Part shown: piece after piece, positions 1-8,391 of the stretch
Layout: each line of letters begins with the position of its first letter
Position numbering within the stretch: the stretch's first letter is position 1
Assembly: GCA_023457255.1 (NCBI GenBank)
Contig: JAEWMB010000045.1
Span: 42,375 to 106,374, forward strand
Length of the DNA: 64,000 bases
Origin: Bacillota bacterium
GTDB taxonomy: Bacteria > Bacillota > Clostridia > Lachnospirales > Lachnospiraceae
Direction of reading: 5' to 3'
Made by a program: the position numbers and the translations under genes
The notes under the pieces: model-generated
Told to the model about the DNA's origin: nothing
The model's database searches: none
What the model saw: the letters and a program-made list of their open reading frames with translations, nothing else

Positions 1-347
1 TCTACATGGGAGTTAAAGTAGACACCTTCCTCTTTTATTTTTCTAAGACCGGCTAAGGAAAATACCTGAAAACCACCTGAGTCTGTTAATATAGGCTTAT
101 CCCATACCATAAATTTATGAAGCCCGCCCATCTTCTTCACAACTTCATCGCCTGGTCTTACATGAAGATGGTAGGTGTTACTTAGCTCAACTTGTGTTCC
201 TATCGCTTGCAGGTCCATTGTGGATACTGCTCCCTTAATGGCTGCCGCCGTACCTACATTCATAAATACAGGAGTTTGTATCTTTCCGTGTACCGTAGTA
301 AATTCGCCACGCTTCGCATTTCCATCTTTACAGATTAATTTGTACAT
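1..347 (-). CDS. tgt: Queuine/preQ1 tRNA-ribosyltransferase, N-terminal part (runs off the window)
   Basis: The enzyme swaps guanine-34 for a queuosine precursor in tRNAs with GUN anticodons. Only about 115 N-terminal codons are present; the gene continues beyond base 1. The translation starts MYKLICKDGNAKRGEFTT and contains the TPVFMNVGT, SNTYHLHVRPG and ILTDSGGFQVFSL segments typical of the bacterial Tgt barrel, including the aspartate of the DSGGFQ motif. The ATG at 345-347 is preceded by a GGAG ribosome-binding site. A well-formed promoter lies about 100 bases upstream on the same strand. The call rests on strong family motifs; the 3' end cannot be judged. Confidence 0.93.
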   Translation of the reverse strand, partial: MYKLICKDGNAKRGEFTTVHGKIQTPVFMNVGTAAAIKGAVSTMDLQAIGTQVELSNTYHLHVRPGDEVVKKMGGLHKFMVWDKPILTDSGGFQVFSLAGLRKIKEEGVYFNSHV

Positions 348-448
348 TTTTACTCCATTCTGCACATGTTTTACGCTTCATGCTGAAAGGACTTTTGCCA
401 CTTACAGCACTTTTTTCCTATTTTAACCGTACTGCGTACCGTAGTACA

Positions 449-477
449 AGTATACCTTCATTGCAATGGTTTTTCAA
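449..477 (-). promoter_or_regulatory. Sigma-A promoter for tgt
   Basis: Read on the minus strand there is a -35 box TTGAAA (472-477), a 17-base spacer and a -10 box TATACT (449-454), pointing at tgt. Just downstream, around 428-446, is an imperfect GTACT...AGTAC inverted repeat that would lie at the start of the transcript. Its role is unknown. Confidence 0.6.
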
Positions 478-869
478 CTAAATTTTTTCTAAACGCTATT
501 CTTTACTTCTTTCATATTGTTAACATTATTTCCACTTATAGTCATACAAATATTTTTCTCTGTCTATTGGCATATTACACCATTATTAGCCGAATGTTTG
601 TGTATTTTTTCAATCATCACTAGGCAAATCTCAATAATACACCCTATCTTTTTTGTGCATTTTGTCAACGATTTTTGTAGTATATTAGACTTATATTACA
701 TAGGATGGAATAGATATGTAGAACTCTTGCCGTGTCCTACTCCAATCACTTCAGTTCCACATATTCGAAATGAAATACGAATGAGGTGATGCATTCTCAA
801 TTCCTTATCGACGATGCAGAAAGATTCACAAATGAAATCTAAAATATCACGGAAAAGGAGAGGTGTCTT
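478..869. other. AT-rich divergent intergenic region before hppA
   Basis: This stretch separates tgt (leftward) from hppA (rightward). It is AT-rich and its short open frames show no family resemblance. I could not pick out a clean promoter for hppA or a known riboswitch fold. Only the hppA ribosome-binding site (AAGGAG near 855-860) is clear. Confidence 0.5.
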
Positions 870-2960
870 GTGGATTTTGATGTACTGTTTTTTCAAATCG
901 TATCAATTATTACTGCCGCAATAGCCTTTGGGGCTGCGTTCTTTCTTTATCGATGGGTAAAGCAACAACCTTCCTCCAATCAAAAAATTGCTGCCATTGG
1001 TAAATTGATACGGAATGGGGCTTTTACATTTTTACGTAAGGAGTATAAAACCTTATCTCGTTTTTGCGCAGTTGCCGCAATCGTAATCTTTCTATTTCTT
1101 CCTTCACCAATTTGGGAAGGAAAGGTCTTATCCAATTTATTAATGGCTGTTTCTTATCTCTTTGGTACTGTTTTTTCCGGCATTGCGGGTTATGTAGGTA
1201 TTAGTATTGCAACGATTGCAAACATAAAATCAGCAGAAGCAAGTACGAAAGGAATTAAGCCGTCTTTTATGTCCGGTTTTCGTGGCGGTGCCGTTATGGG
1301 TATGGCAGTCGTAGGTGCCAGCCTTCTCGGTGTTACACTTGTATTGCTATTAACTGATAATACTACCGCTTTACTGGGATTTTCCTTTGGAGCAAGCTCC
1401 ATGGCATTATTTGCAAAAGCCGGTGGCGGCATCTTTACAAAAACCGCAGATATCAGTGCAGACTTGGTTGGTAAAGTTGAGCTTGGCATCCCGGAGGATG
1501 ACCCTAGAAACCCAGCCGTTATCGCCGACAATGTCGGGGATAACGTTGGGGACGTAGCGGGAATGGGGGCTGACCTTTTCGATTCTAACGTAGCCTCTAT
1601 GTCAGCTTCTCTTGTTATGGCTTCCGCACTCGATAAAGCTTCCGGCGGAAATCTAAATGCAAGTATGGTTTTTTGCTATGCTTCTATCGGTTTATTCGCC
1701 TCCATCATTGGTGTTCTGACTGCAAAAATGGATAAAAGGGGTAACCCCACCAGAGCCCTTAATAGTAATACCTATGTTACTACCGTTATCTTCGGTGTTC
1801 TGACTGCAATAGCAACCTTAGTATTTAATTTCAAATGGGAAATATGGTTTGCAAGTACCATAGGCCTGATTGTCGGGGTTGTCATCGGCGTTGCAAGTGA
1901 CTACTTTACCGATGATCGAAGAAAACCGGTACATCAGGTTGCAAAAGCCAGTGAATCCGGTCCTGCTTTCACCATTTTGTCCGGTATCTCCTATGGTCTT
2001 ATGAGTACCCTTCCCTCCATGGTAGGTATTGGTATCTCTGCTATTGCCGCCTATAAGATATGTGAGCCTTTAGGCAATGGATATGCGATGTTCGGTATCT
2101 CTATGGCTGCCGTAGGTATGTTATCGATTGTTGGTATGATAATTTCAAATGATGCCTATGGACCAATCGTAGACAATGCTCGTGGCTTGGTAGAAATGGG
2201 AAATCTGGGCGAAGATGCATTGGAAATTACCGATGCTTTGGATAGTGCCGGTAATACAGTAAAAGCTGTAACAAAAGGTTTTGCTATTGGTGCTGCAGGC
2301 CTTACGGTTATCTCGCTCCTTGGAGCATTTATCAGTGAAGTAAATGAAGCTGCTGTCGAACTTGGCAAACCCTTAATCGAAGGATTTGATGTCATTAATC
2401 CTCTTGTTTTCTTTGGACTATTAGTTGGTGCTGCTATTCCTGCATTATTCTCATCGATGTTAATGCTTGGAGTTAACCGGAATGCCCAGCGTATGGTATC
2501 TGAGATACACCGCCAATTTGATGAAATTGAGGGCTTAAAGGAAGGGCGTGAAGGTGTTTCCCCTGAATATGACAGGTGTATTGAAATAGCAACAAAAGGT
2601 GCAATAAGAGAACTTATTCCTGCCGGGCTTATGACAATCCTGTCTACGCTGCTGGTAGGTCTCATCGGTGGTGTTTATGCAATTGGCGGATTTATTACCG
2701 GAAATATTCTTAGCGGTCTGCTTTTTGCACTCTTTATGTCAAACTCCGGTGGTTTATGGGATAATACAAAAAAATATGTGGAATCAGGACATCATGGCGG
2801 TAAAAATTCCGCAACCCATAAAGCTGCGGTTGTGGGTGATACCGTAGGTGACCCATTTAAGGATACTGCCGGGCCATCTATTAATACACAGATTACCGTA
2901 GTTTCCCTAGTAGCTTCCTTAACTGCGGCTATATTCCTTGCCTTCTCTTTCTTTGGTTAA
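870..2960 (+). CDS. hppA: Membrane-bound ion-pumping inorganic pyrophosphatase
   Basis: This integral membrane enzyme couples pyrophosphate hydrolysis to cation export. The 696-residue length and multi-span topology match the family. The substrate loop is present: DLVGKVE near residue 198, then EDDPRNPAVIADNVGDNVGD ending near residue 228. The C-terminal GDTVGDPFKDTAGPS signature is also present. At the position that decides potassium dependence (GNTVKAVTKG, lysine at residue 465) it has the lysine of the K+-independent class. Known sodium-pumping members need K+, so proton pumping is inferred. The GTG start at 870 follows AAGGAGAGG. A strong hairpin follows the stop. The V/A-ATPase operon nearby encodes the cell's other ion pump. 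Confidence 0.95.
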   Translation: MDFDVLFFQIVSIITAAIAFGAAFFLYRWVKQQPSSNQKIAAIGKLIRNGAFTFLRKEYKTLSRFCAVAAIVIFLFLPSPIWEGKVLSNLLMAVSYLFGTVFSGIAGYVGISIATIANIKSAEASTKGIKPSFMSGFRGGAVMGMAVVGASLLGVTLVLLLTDNTTALLGFSFGASSMALFAKAGGGIFTKTADISADLVGKVELGIPEDDPRNPAVIADNVGDNVGDVAGMGADLFDSNVASMSASLVMASALDKASGGNLNASMVFCYASIGLFASIIGVLTAKMDKRGNPTRALNSNTYVTTVIFGVLTAIATLVFNFKWEIWFASTIGLIVGVVIGVASDYFTDDRRKPVHQVAKASESGPAFTILSGISYGLMSTLPSMVGIGISAIAAYKICEPLGNGYAMFGISMAAVGMLSIVGMIISNDAYGPIVDNARGLVEMGNLGEDALEITDALDSAGNTVKAVTKGFAIGAAGLTVISLLGAFISEVNEAAVELGKPLIEGFDVINPLVFFGLLVGAAIPALFSSMLMLGVNRNAQRMVSEIHRQFDEIEGLKEGREGVSPEYDRCIEIATKGAIRELIPAGLMTILSTLLVGLIGGVYAIGGFITGNILSGLLFALFMSNSGGLWDNTKKYVESGHHGGKNSATHKAAVVGDTVGDPFKDTAGPSINTQITVVSLVASLTAAIFLAFSFFG

Positions 2961-3028
2961 TTGATTATTATTCCGACTATCTTTATACTTAACTATATTT
3001 TTATTTTAACTTGGTGTATAGAATAAAG

Positions 3029-3069
3029 AATGAGCTGCCGAAGGATTTTGTTATCCCCGGCAGCTCATT
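3029..3069. terminator. Bidirectional hairpin after hppA
   Basis: A perfect 12-bp stem (AATGAGCTGCCG, 3029-3040, with CGGCAGCTCATT, 3058-3069) lies downstream of hppA and directly abuts the orphan 3' fragment of map on the other strand. It probably ended both convergent genes before map's 3' end was duplicated. The U-run is weak. Confidence 0.65.
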
Positions 3070-3070
3070 G

Positions 3071-3152
3071 TTATCTGGACAATACCTCTGCTCCCTGTTC
3101 TGTAATCAAGATAGTGTACTCCCACTGTGCAGAAGGTTTCCCGTCTTCTGTT
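3071..3152 (-). pseudogene. Duplicated 3' end of map (82-bp perfect copy)
   Basis: These 82 bases are identical to 4203-4284, the last 26 codons plus stop of map. The copy ends at the same TAA stop and is followed at once by the hairpin at 3029-3069, so this looks like the ancestral 3' end of map. Upstream of 3152 the sequence no longer resembles map. The complete identity suggests a recent event or gene conversion. The two copies enclose the gene at 3257-4090 as direct repeats. Confidence 0.9.
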
Positions 3153-3256
3153 TGGTTCAGTTGTCGAATTACTTCCCACAAACAAATTTGATTCTATACT
3201 ATATTCCAGATTATCATTATTCACAGCAAAAATTTAAAATCTGATTATAGCAAATC

Positions 3257-4090
3257 TCAGGATAAATATCCTATAAGAATACCTAAAATCTCTATAAACT
3301 CATCTCTACACTCCTCTTGAGATATCAAATGACTTACTTCTATCCTTTTATCACTTGAATTGAATTCTGGCGGTGTCCAATTAGATGAATATTGAACAAT
3401 ATGTGCCTTATCACCTTCTATAAAATATCCAAAATAAATATATTTTTCATACATATTCTTATCTGTTTGATACAGATATACAATCTGAACAGGTACATTG
3501 TTTATATAAGAGGGATTATTTTTCCTGTATAAATCATCCAAATAAACAATAAACGTATTCATTGTTTGGCTAATTTCTTTCATGTGGTTGCTAAATACCC
3601 AGCTGAATCCTCTATTCCCTTCATGCCTTAGCCCACATACTTCTATCTTATCGTCTTTCGTATAGGACAAGTCTATTCGGCTCCCGTCCGAAAAGTAATG
3701 TAATAATTCTTTGAATACTTCAGATTGCAATTTATTATATCCATATTCACTTTTATCAAGTTCAGCAATATCAGTAATAAAATAATTAGCACCTTCTTCC
3801 TTGGAATAGTTTAGTACATGATTATATATAGTGTCTTCAATCACATACAACGGCTCAAAAAAGAAAAACTGCTTAACAATTGCGTTAAAATCAGCCTCAC
3901 TAATCTGGTTAAATTTTACACAATTATTATCGTAATCTATTCCCTTTGCCTGATATTCCAGAGCTAAAACATCATATGGAATATTTTCACGAGGTCCTTT
4001 GGGTGATGTAGCAGTAATACGCCATGCAACCAAATAAAGTAATACTATACTACTTACAGTGATTATGACTACCTTAATTATAGATTTCAT
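3257..4090 (-). CDS. Membrane-anchored or secreted protein of unknown function
   Basis: I do not recognise this 277-residue protein. It begins MKSIIKVVIITVSSIVLL, one hydrophobic helix that could be a signal anchor or uncleaved signal peptide, followed by a polar, Tyr/Asp/Glu-rich extracytoplasmic region without an obvious catalytic motif. The start at 4090 is preferred over an ATG five codons earlier because GGGAGAGG sits seven bases before it. It lies downstream of map on the same strand, in DNA bracketed by the 82-bp duplication of map's 3' end, so it looks like inserted cargo. No terminator separates it from map, so read-through expression is plausible. It appears more AT-rich than its neighbours by eye. 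Confidence 0.75.
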   Translation of the reverse strand: MKSIIKVVIITVSSIVLLYLVAWRITATSPKGPRENIPYDVLALEYQAKGIDYDNNCVKFNQISEADFNAIVKQFFFFEPLYVIEDTIYNHVLNYSKEEGANYFITDIAELDKSEYGYNKLQSEVFKELLHYFSDGSRIDLSYTKDDKIEVCGLRHEGNRGFSWVFSNHMKEISQTMNTFIVYLDDLYRKNNPSYINNVPVQIVYLYQTDKNMYEKYIYFGYFIEGDKAHIVQYSSNWTPPEFNSSDKRIEVSHLISQEECRDEFIEILGILIGYLS

Positions 4091-4142
4091 AAATACCTCT
4101 CCCATAAATACATAATTCCGGTTTTAGTTATAGTACTATACC

Positions 4143-4168
4143 CTTGGCAAGCATAACTCTTGGCAAGC
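4143..4168. repeat. Short tandem direct repeat between map and the inserted gene
   Basis: CTTGGCAAGC occurs at 4143-4152 and again at 4159-4168, a 16-base period, in the spacer between the map stop and the inserted unknown gene. It could be a protein-binding site or a trace of the insertion. Confidence 0.6.
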
Positions 4169-4202
4169 TAATATGTGGTATCAATGACATATAATTATTT
4201 AC

Positions 4203-5072
4203 TTATCTGGACAATACCTCTGCTCCCTGTTCTGTAATCAAGATAGTGTACTCCCACTGTGCAGAAGGTTTCCCGTCTTCTGTTCTGATAGTCCATCCAT
4301 CCATTTGATCCTCTGTAACCCCTGCCTTCCCCATATTTATCATAGGTTCAATCGTAAAGGTCATTCCCGGAACTAATAAAATGTCAGTGTTCCTTCTTCC
4401 GATATGGCTTACCCAAGGTTCCTCATGAAAGTCGGTTCCAATTCCATGTCCACCAATATTTTTAACTACCGTATAACCGTTCTTTTTTGCATGTTGGTTA
4501 ATTACAAAACCGATGTCTCCAAGAAATCTCCATGGTTTTGCTTCCGAAAGACCAAGCTCTAAACATTCCTTAGCCACCTTAACAAGCTTCTCCTTCTCTT
4601 CTCCTACCGCTCCGATACAGTACATACGAGACGCATCGCCATAGAAACCATCAACGATTGTTGTACAGTCGACATTGATAATGTCTCCGTCCGCAAGGAT
4701 TCTGTCCGAATCAGGAATACCGTGGCAAACCACTTCATTAATTGAGGTACATACACTTTTAGGATATCCGTGATAATTTAAGCAAGCCGGAATTCCACCT
4801 AATTTTTTCGTCTGTTCTTCCACTAATCTATTCAATTCTTCTGTGGACACTCCTGCTTTCACAAATGGCTCAACATAATCAAGTACAAGTGTATTAATGT
4901 GCCCCGCTTTTTTCATACCTTCTATTTGTTCCGGTGTCTTGATCATATCTCTGGACGGAACCATTGCTCCCCTTCTTGCAAATTCTTCCATCCGCTCATC
5001 AATTGCCATATGACAACTTTTATATTTTTTGCCGCTATTGCACCAGCACATATCGTTTCTACCTATTTTCAT
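4203..5072 (-). CDS. map: Methionine aminopeptidase type I with N-terminal SEC-C zinc motif
   Basis: The enzyme removes the initiator methionine from nascent proteins. The 289-residue chain starts with a SEC-C-type zinc motif (C9-W-C11...C20-H21), as in long clostridial MetAPs, followed by the pita-bread domain. Metal ligands are visible in NVDCTTIVDGFYGDASR (two Asp), GGHGIGTDFHEEPW (His), TFTIEPM (Glu) and WEYTILIT (Glu). The last 82 bases are repeated exactly at 3071-3152, so the gene's present 3' end may be a re-created one. The original downstream hairpin now sits beyond an extra gene. Confidence 0.95.
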   Translation of the reverse strand: MKIGRNDMCWCNSGKKYKSCHMAIDERMEEFARRGAMVPSRDMIKTPEQIEGMKKAGHINTLVLDYVEPFVKAGVSTEELNRLVEEQTKKLGGIPACLNYHGYPKSVCTSINEVVCHGIPDSDRILADGDIINVDCTTIVDGFYGDASRMYCIGAVGEEKEKLVKVAKECLELGLSEAKPWRFLGDIGFVINQHAKKNGYTVVKNIGGHGIGTDFHEEPWVSHIGRRNTDILLVPGMTFTIEPMINMGKAGVTEDQMDGWTIRTEDGKPSAQWEYTILITEQGAEVLSR

Positions 5073-5426
5073 ATTCTGCCTCCTACGAATAACTTTCTTA
5101 TATATGGAGAGAAAAAATAATTTTATTTGATTTATAACCTCCTAATCAAACATATATGAAATCTCTTTCTCTCTTAGTATTATTATTTTGTAATATTATT
5201 AAGCCTTCTCTAAATTATCGTACATTCAAATCAAGAATTCAATACCTAAAACAGAATTTTCTATTTTCTCATATGTTCAAGCACATCTCATGAAATACCT
5301 CAAATATTTACCAATCTATGTTTTCCATGTTACCTAATAATATGTTTCTTTATGCAGCATACTCTTATTATAGGAGTTATTACTCCTGCCATTCTCTTAA
5401 GATTTTATTACATTGGTAGAAAATTG
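5073..5426. other. AT-rich divergent spacer between map and the VTT gene
   Basis: The spacer separates map (leftward) from the VTT-domain gene (rightward). I see no conserved RNA structure, repeat or small gene in it. Promoters for both genes must lie here; only the rightward one is convincing and is listed separately. Confidence 0.5.
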
Positions 5427-5455
5427 TTGAAAAATATATAATTATTGGATATTAT
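5427..5455 (+). promoter_or_regulatory. Sigma-A promoter for the VTT-family gene
   Basis: TTGAAA (5427-5432), a 17-base spacer and TATTAT (5450-5455) lie 30 bases before the start codon at 5485, leaving a very short leader that carries AAGGAG. Confidence 0.6.
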
Positions 5456-5484
5456 ACTGTTGGACTATTTAAAAAGGAGCTACT

Positions 5485-6228
5485 ATGACGAATCCGGAAG
5501 CAGAACGAAATCTAGATGAAAAACAAAAGAAGAGAAGAAGAATAACTAGTATCATATCAATTCTATTATTCTTTTTATTTTCGATTGCAGTTTTTTGCCT
5601 TATCGGCCTAAGAATGCTTGAATTTGTGTCTGAGCCTGATAAATTCCGCCAATGGGTGGATGATATGGGCTTTAAAAGCAGACTCATCTTTATCGGTATG
5701 GTAGCATTTCAAATCGTCATTGCCATAATTCCTGGAGAACCTTTGGAAATAGGTGCTGGTTATGCTTTTGGTGTACTCGAAGGTACTTTACTATGTATGC
5801 TAGGTATTCTTATCGGCAGTACCTTGGTTTTCTTATTCACTAGATTTTTTGGTGCAAAATTTGTAGAAGCTATTTATCCTAAAGAAAAACTTATGAAATA
5901 TAAGTTTTTACAGAATAAAAAGAAACTGAATCTTGTCACGTTTATCTTATTTTTAATACCGGGTACTCCAAAAGATGTACTAACCTATTTTATTGGACTA
6001 ACTCCTATGAAACTATCTACCTGGATACTAATCACCTGTACCGCCAGAATCCCCTCGGTAGTTACTTCAACAATAGGCGGAAATGCACTTGGGCTGAAGG
6101 ATTATAAATACGCGATTATTGCATTTGCCATCGCTGTTGCTATCAGCGGTCTTGGGCTTTTTATCCACAGACTGATCAGTAAAGTTCATAACAAATCCAC
6201 AATCGTCGATACAAATCAACAAGAGTGA
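5485..6228 (+). CDS. TVP38/TMEM64 (VTT/DedA-like) family membrane protein
   Basis: This 247-residue integral membrane protein has a basic N-terminal tail, a first helix near residues 25-50, and the VTT core: IIPGEPLEIGAGYAFG followed by a Gly-rich helix and the second re-entrant motif FLIPGTPKDVLTYFIGL. Relatives in the DedA/VTT superfamily are linked to lipid carrier recycling and membrane homeostasis, but no substrate can be assigned here. The ATG follows AAAAAGGAGCT. It is a single-gene unit with its own promoter and a hairpin downstream, shared with the convergent ATPase operon. Confidence 0.85.
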   Translation: MTNPEAERNLDEKQKKRRRITSIISILLFFLFSIAVFCLIGLRMLEFVSEPDKFRQWVDDMGFKSRLIFIGMVAFQIVIAIIPGEPLEIGAGYAFGVLEGTLLCMLGILIGSTLVFLFTRFFGAKFVEAIYPKEKLMKYKFLQNKKKLNLVTFILFLIPGTPKDVLTYFIGLTPMKLSTWILITCTARIPSVVTSTIGGNALGLKDYKYAIIAFAIAVAISGLGLFIHRLISKVHNKSTIVDTNQQE

Positions 6229-6284
6229 TTCAATTACAGATCAATTTAAAATATTATGCCTTATGAATTTACTTTGTCATGAAA

Positions 6285-6333
6285 AATAAGTCTAATCAAG
6301 TTTTTCCCGAAGAAAATCTTGGCTAGACTTATT
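6285..6333. terminator. Bidirectional terminator between VTT gene and atpD
   Basis: A 10-bp perfect stem AATAAGTCTA / TAGACTTATT (6285-6294 with 6324-6333), extended by CAAG/CTTG pairing inside, lies between two convergent transcription units. It likely ends the ATPase operon as well as the VTT gene. Confidence 0.6.
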
Positions 6334-6349
6334 CTTATGAGTATTTTTC

Positions 6350-6988
6350 TTACAAGGATTTTTCCTTCTTGGTGAGCTTTACTCTTTTTATAACCTTTAA
6401 TCTTGTAAACTCCTCCCTTTCCTTTTCTTCGAGGGCATTTGCAATTTCCTTCGTAAGTCCGGTATAATAAGGGATCGTAATATTCTTTAAGGCATTCGCT
6501 CTTTTCTGGGTTTTCTTAATACTCGCTGCTAATCGATAGGCTGCATTCTCCACCATAGAAAGACGAATGGTCAGTTCTTTTACTTTGTTAAAGTGCTTGC
6601 ATGCTTCATCCAGGGATAATCTGGTATCATAAAATGCATAACTTGGTACGTTATCCTTCTTTCTATCGTAATCCACCAACGGTATCTCTGTACCCATAAT
6701 ACTTCTTGTTTTTATCTTTATAGAATCCTCGATTGGAATTGCATGGCTTAACGCATCCACATGATGGATCCCCATCTCTATGTTGGCTTCCTGTAACGCC
6801 AGGTAAGCAGCAGAAAACGTTGCATCCAGTTCCTTTTGAATGTTCCTCGAGGAATTGATAAGCTCCAACAGCTCACGGATAAGAATGTTACGTTTCTTAT
6901 CCATTAGCTCATAGCCTTGTTTTGACAATGCTAAGGAGTTTTTTGCAAGGATATAATTACCCTTGGTTGGAAATGAATTTTGATCCAT
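6350..6988 (-). CDS. atpD: V/A-type ATPase subunit D (central stalk)
   Basis: Subunit D is the long coiled-coil shaft that turns inside the A3B3 head. The 212 residues begin with PTKGNYILAKNSLALSKQGYELMDKKRNILIREL, the typical N-terminal helix of the family, and end with the long C-terminal helix rich in Lys and Glu. It is the last gene of the ATPase operon, four bases after atpB, with GGGAGTGAG before the ATG. A hairpin follows at 6285-6333. Confidence 0.95.
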   Translation of the reverse strand: MDQNSFPTKGNYILAKNSLALSKQGYELMDKKRNILIRELLELINSSRNIQKELDATFSAAYLALQEANIEMGIHHVDALSHAIPIEDSIKIKTRSIMGTEIPLVDYDRKKDNVPSYAFYDTRLSLDEACKHFNKVKELTIRLSMVENAAYRLAASIKKTQKRANALKNITIPYYTGLTKEIANALEEKEREEFTRLKVIKRVKLTKKEKSL

Positions 6989-6992
6989 ATGC

Positions 6993-8378
6993 TCACTCCC
7001 TTGTTTTCTTTCCGTAATACTTTGCTAAAATCTTCGTATCGATACGGTCTAACTCCTCTTTTGGCAGAATTGCAAGCAACCTCCATCCAATATTTAAGGT
7101 ATCTTCAATCGAGCGGTTATCTTCCTTTGTCTGAGTGACAAACTCTTGTTCAAAAGCCCTGCCAAAGGCAAGATATTTTTTATCAAGGTCTGATAACTCA
7201 TCCTCACCAATAACGCTTGCAAGTGCTCTTGCTTCTCCAACATGAGCGTAACAAGAGAATAATTGGTTTGCCACATCCTGATGGTCTTCTCTCGTAAAAC
7301 CTTCACCAATACCATCCTTCATAAGACGAGAAAGCGACGGAAGTACATTGATTGGCGGATAAATATTCTTTTGATATAAAGAACGCTCAAGAACAATTTG
7401 ACCTTCTGTAATATACCCGGTTAAGTCCGGTATTGGATGCGTAATATCATCATTTGGCATGGTTAAAATCGGCACCTGTGTTACAGATCCCTTACAACCC
7501 TTCACAATCCCTGCTCTTTCATAAATAGTTGCAAACTCACTATATAAATAACCCGGATATCCTTTACGGCTTGGAATTTCACCTTTTGCAGAAGACACCT
7601 CACGAAGAGCCTCTGCAAAGGAGGTCATATCGGTTAAAATCACCAATACATGCATTCCTTTTTCAAAAGCCAGATACTCTGCTGCTGTCAAGGCAACCTT
7701 TGGGGTAATCAAACGCTCAATTACAGGGTCGCTTGCTAAGTTAAGATACATAACCACATGAGAGTTTGCACCGCTTTCCTCAAAAGTACGTCGGAAGAAA
7801 TCAGCAACGTCATATTTAACACCCATTGCTGCAAAAACAATAACAAATTGCTCGTCTTCCTCCCCACCAAGAGAAGCTTGTGTAACAATCTGGGCTGCCA
7901 GCTCATCATGTGGCAAACCATTTCCAGAAAATATCGGAAGCTTCTGTCCACGAATTAAAGTTGTTAATCCATCAATGGCGGAAATACCGGTGCGAATATA
8001 GTTTCTTGGATATTCTCGCTGACATGGGTTTAGCGGCTCTCCATTCACATTATGCTTCATCTCCGGAATAATACTGCCAAGTCCGTCGATGGGTTCACCA
8101 ACTCCGTTAAACACACGGCCGAGAATTTCTTCAGATAAATTAAGTTCCATAGGATGGCCGGTTAATTTAGTTCTTGTATTATCAAGTGCCATATCCTCTG
8201 TACCTTCAAAAACCTGGATAACCACTTTGTCCTCATAACTCTCAACAATACGGCCAATTTTTTTTGTATGCTCATCTATCGTAATTTCTACAATTTCTTC
8301 ATAGGAGGCGTCATTTACTCCTTCAAGTACAATCAATGGTCCATTGATCTGACTTAAGCCAATATATTCAACTGACAT
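6993..8378 (-). CDS. atpB: V/A-type ATPase subunit B (regulatory nucleotide-site subunit)
   Basis: Subunit B forms the non-catalytic positions of the A3B3 head. The 461-residue length is normal. Typical segments are [16 protein letters not shown] in place of a Walker A loop, [38 protein letters not shown] and [27 protein letters not shown] precedes the ATG at 8378. It sits 13 bases downstream of atpA. Confidence 0.96.
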   Translation of the reverse strand: MSVEYIGLSQINGPLIVLEGVNDASYEEIVEITIDEHTKKIGRIVESYEDKVVIQVFEGTEDMALDNTRTKLTGHPMELNLSEEILGRVFNGVGEPIDGLGSIIPEMKHNVNGEPLNPCQREYPRNYIRTGISAIDGLTTLIRGQKLPIFSGNGLPHDELAAQIVTQASLGGEEDEQFVIVFAAMGVKYDVADFFRRTFEESGANSHVVMYLNLASDPVIERLITPKVALTAAEYLAFEKGMHVLVILTDMTSFAEALREVSSAKGEIPSRKGYPGYLYSEFATIYERAGIVKGCKGSVTQVPILTMPNDDITHPIPDLTGYITEGQIVLERSLYQKNIYPPINVLPSLSRLMKDGIGEGFTREDHQDVANQLFSCYAHVGEARALASVIGEDELSDLDKKYLAFGRAFEQEFVTQTKEDNRSIEDTLNIGWRLLAILPKEELDRIDTKILAKYYGKKTRE

Positions 8379-8391
8379 CTCTATCCCTCCT

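Noticed and set aside
517..789. Open frame of 90 codons before hppA
   Set aside because: Phe/Ile-rich translation of AT-rich DNA, no ribosome-binding site and no family resemblance.
478..869. Possible riboswitch upstream of hppA
   Set aside because: I could not build a conserved core or a terminator in the leader.
3011..3244. Open frame of 77 codons on the plus strand after hppA
   Set aside because: It runs through the hppA hairpin and the antisense of the map fragment, and has no ribosome-binding site.
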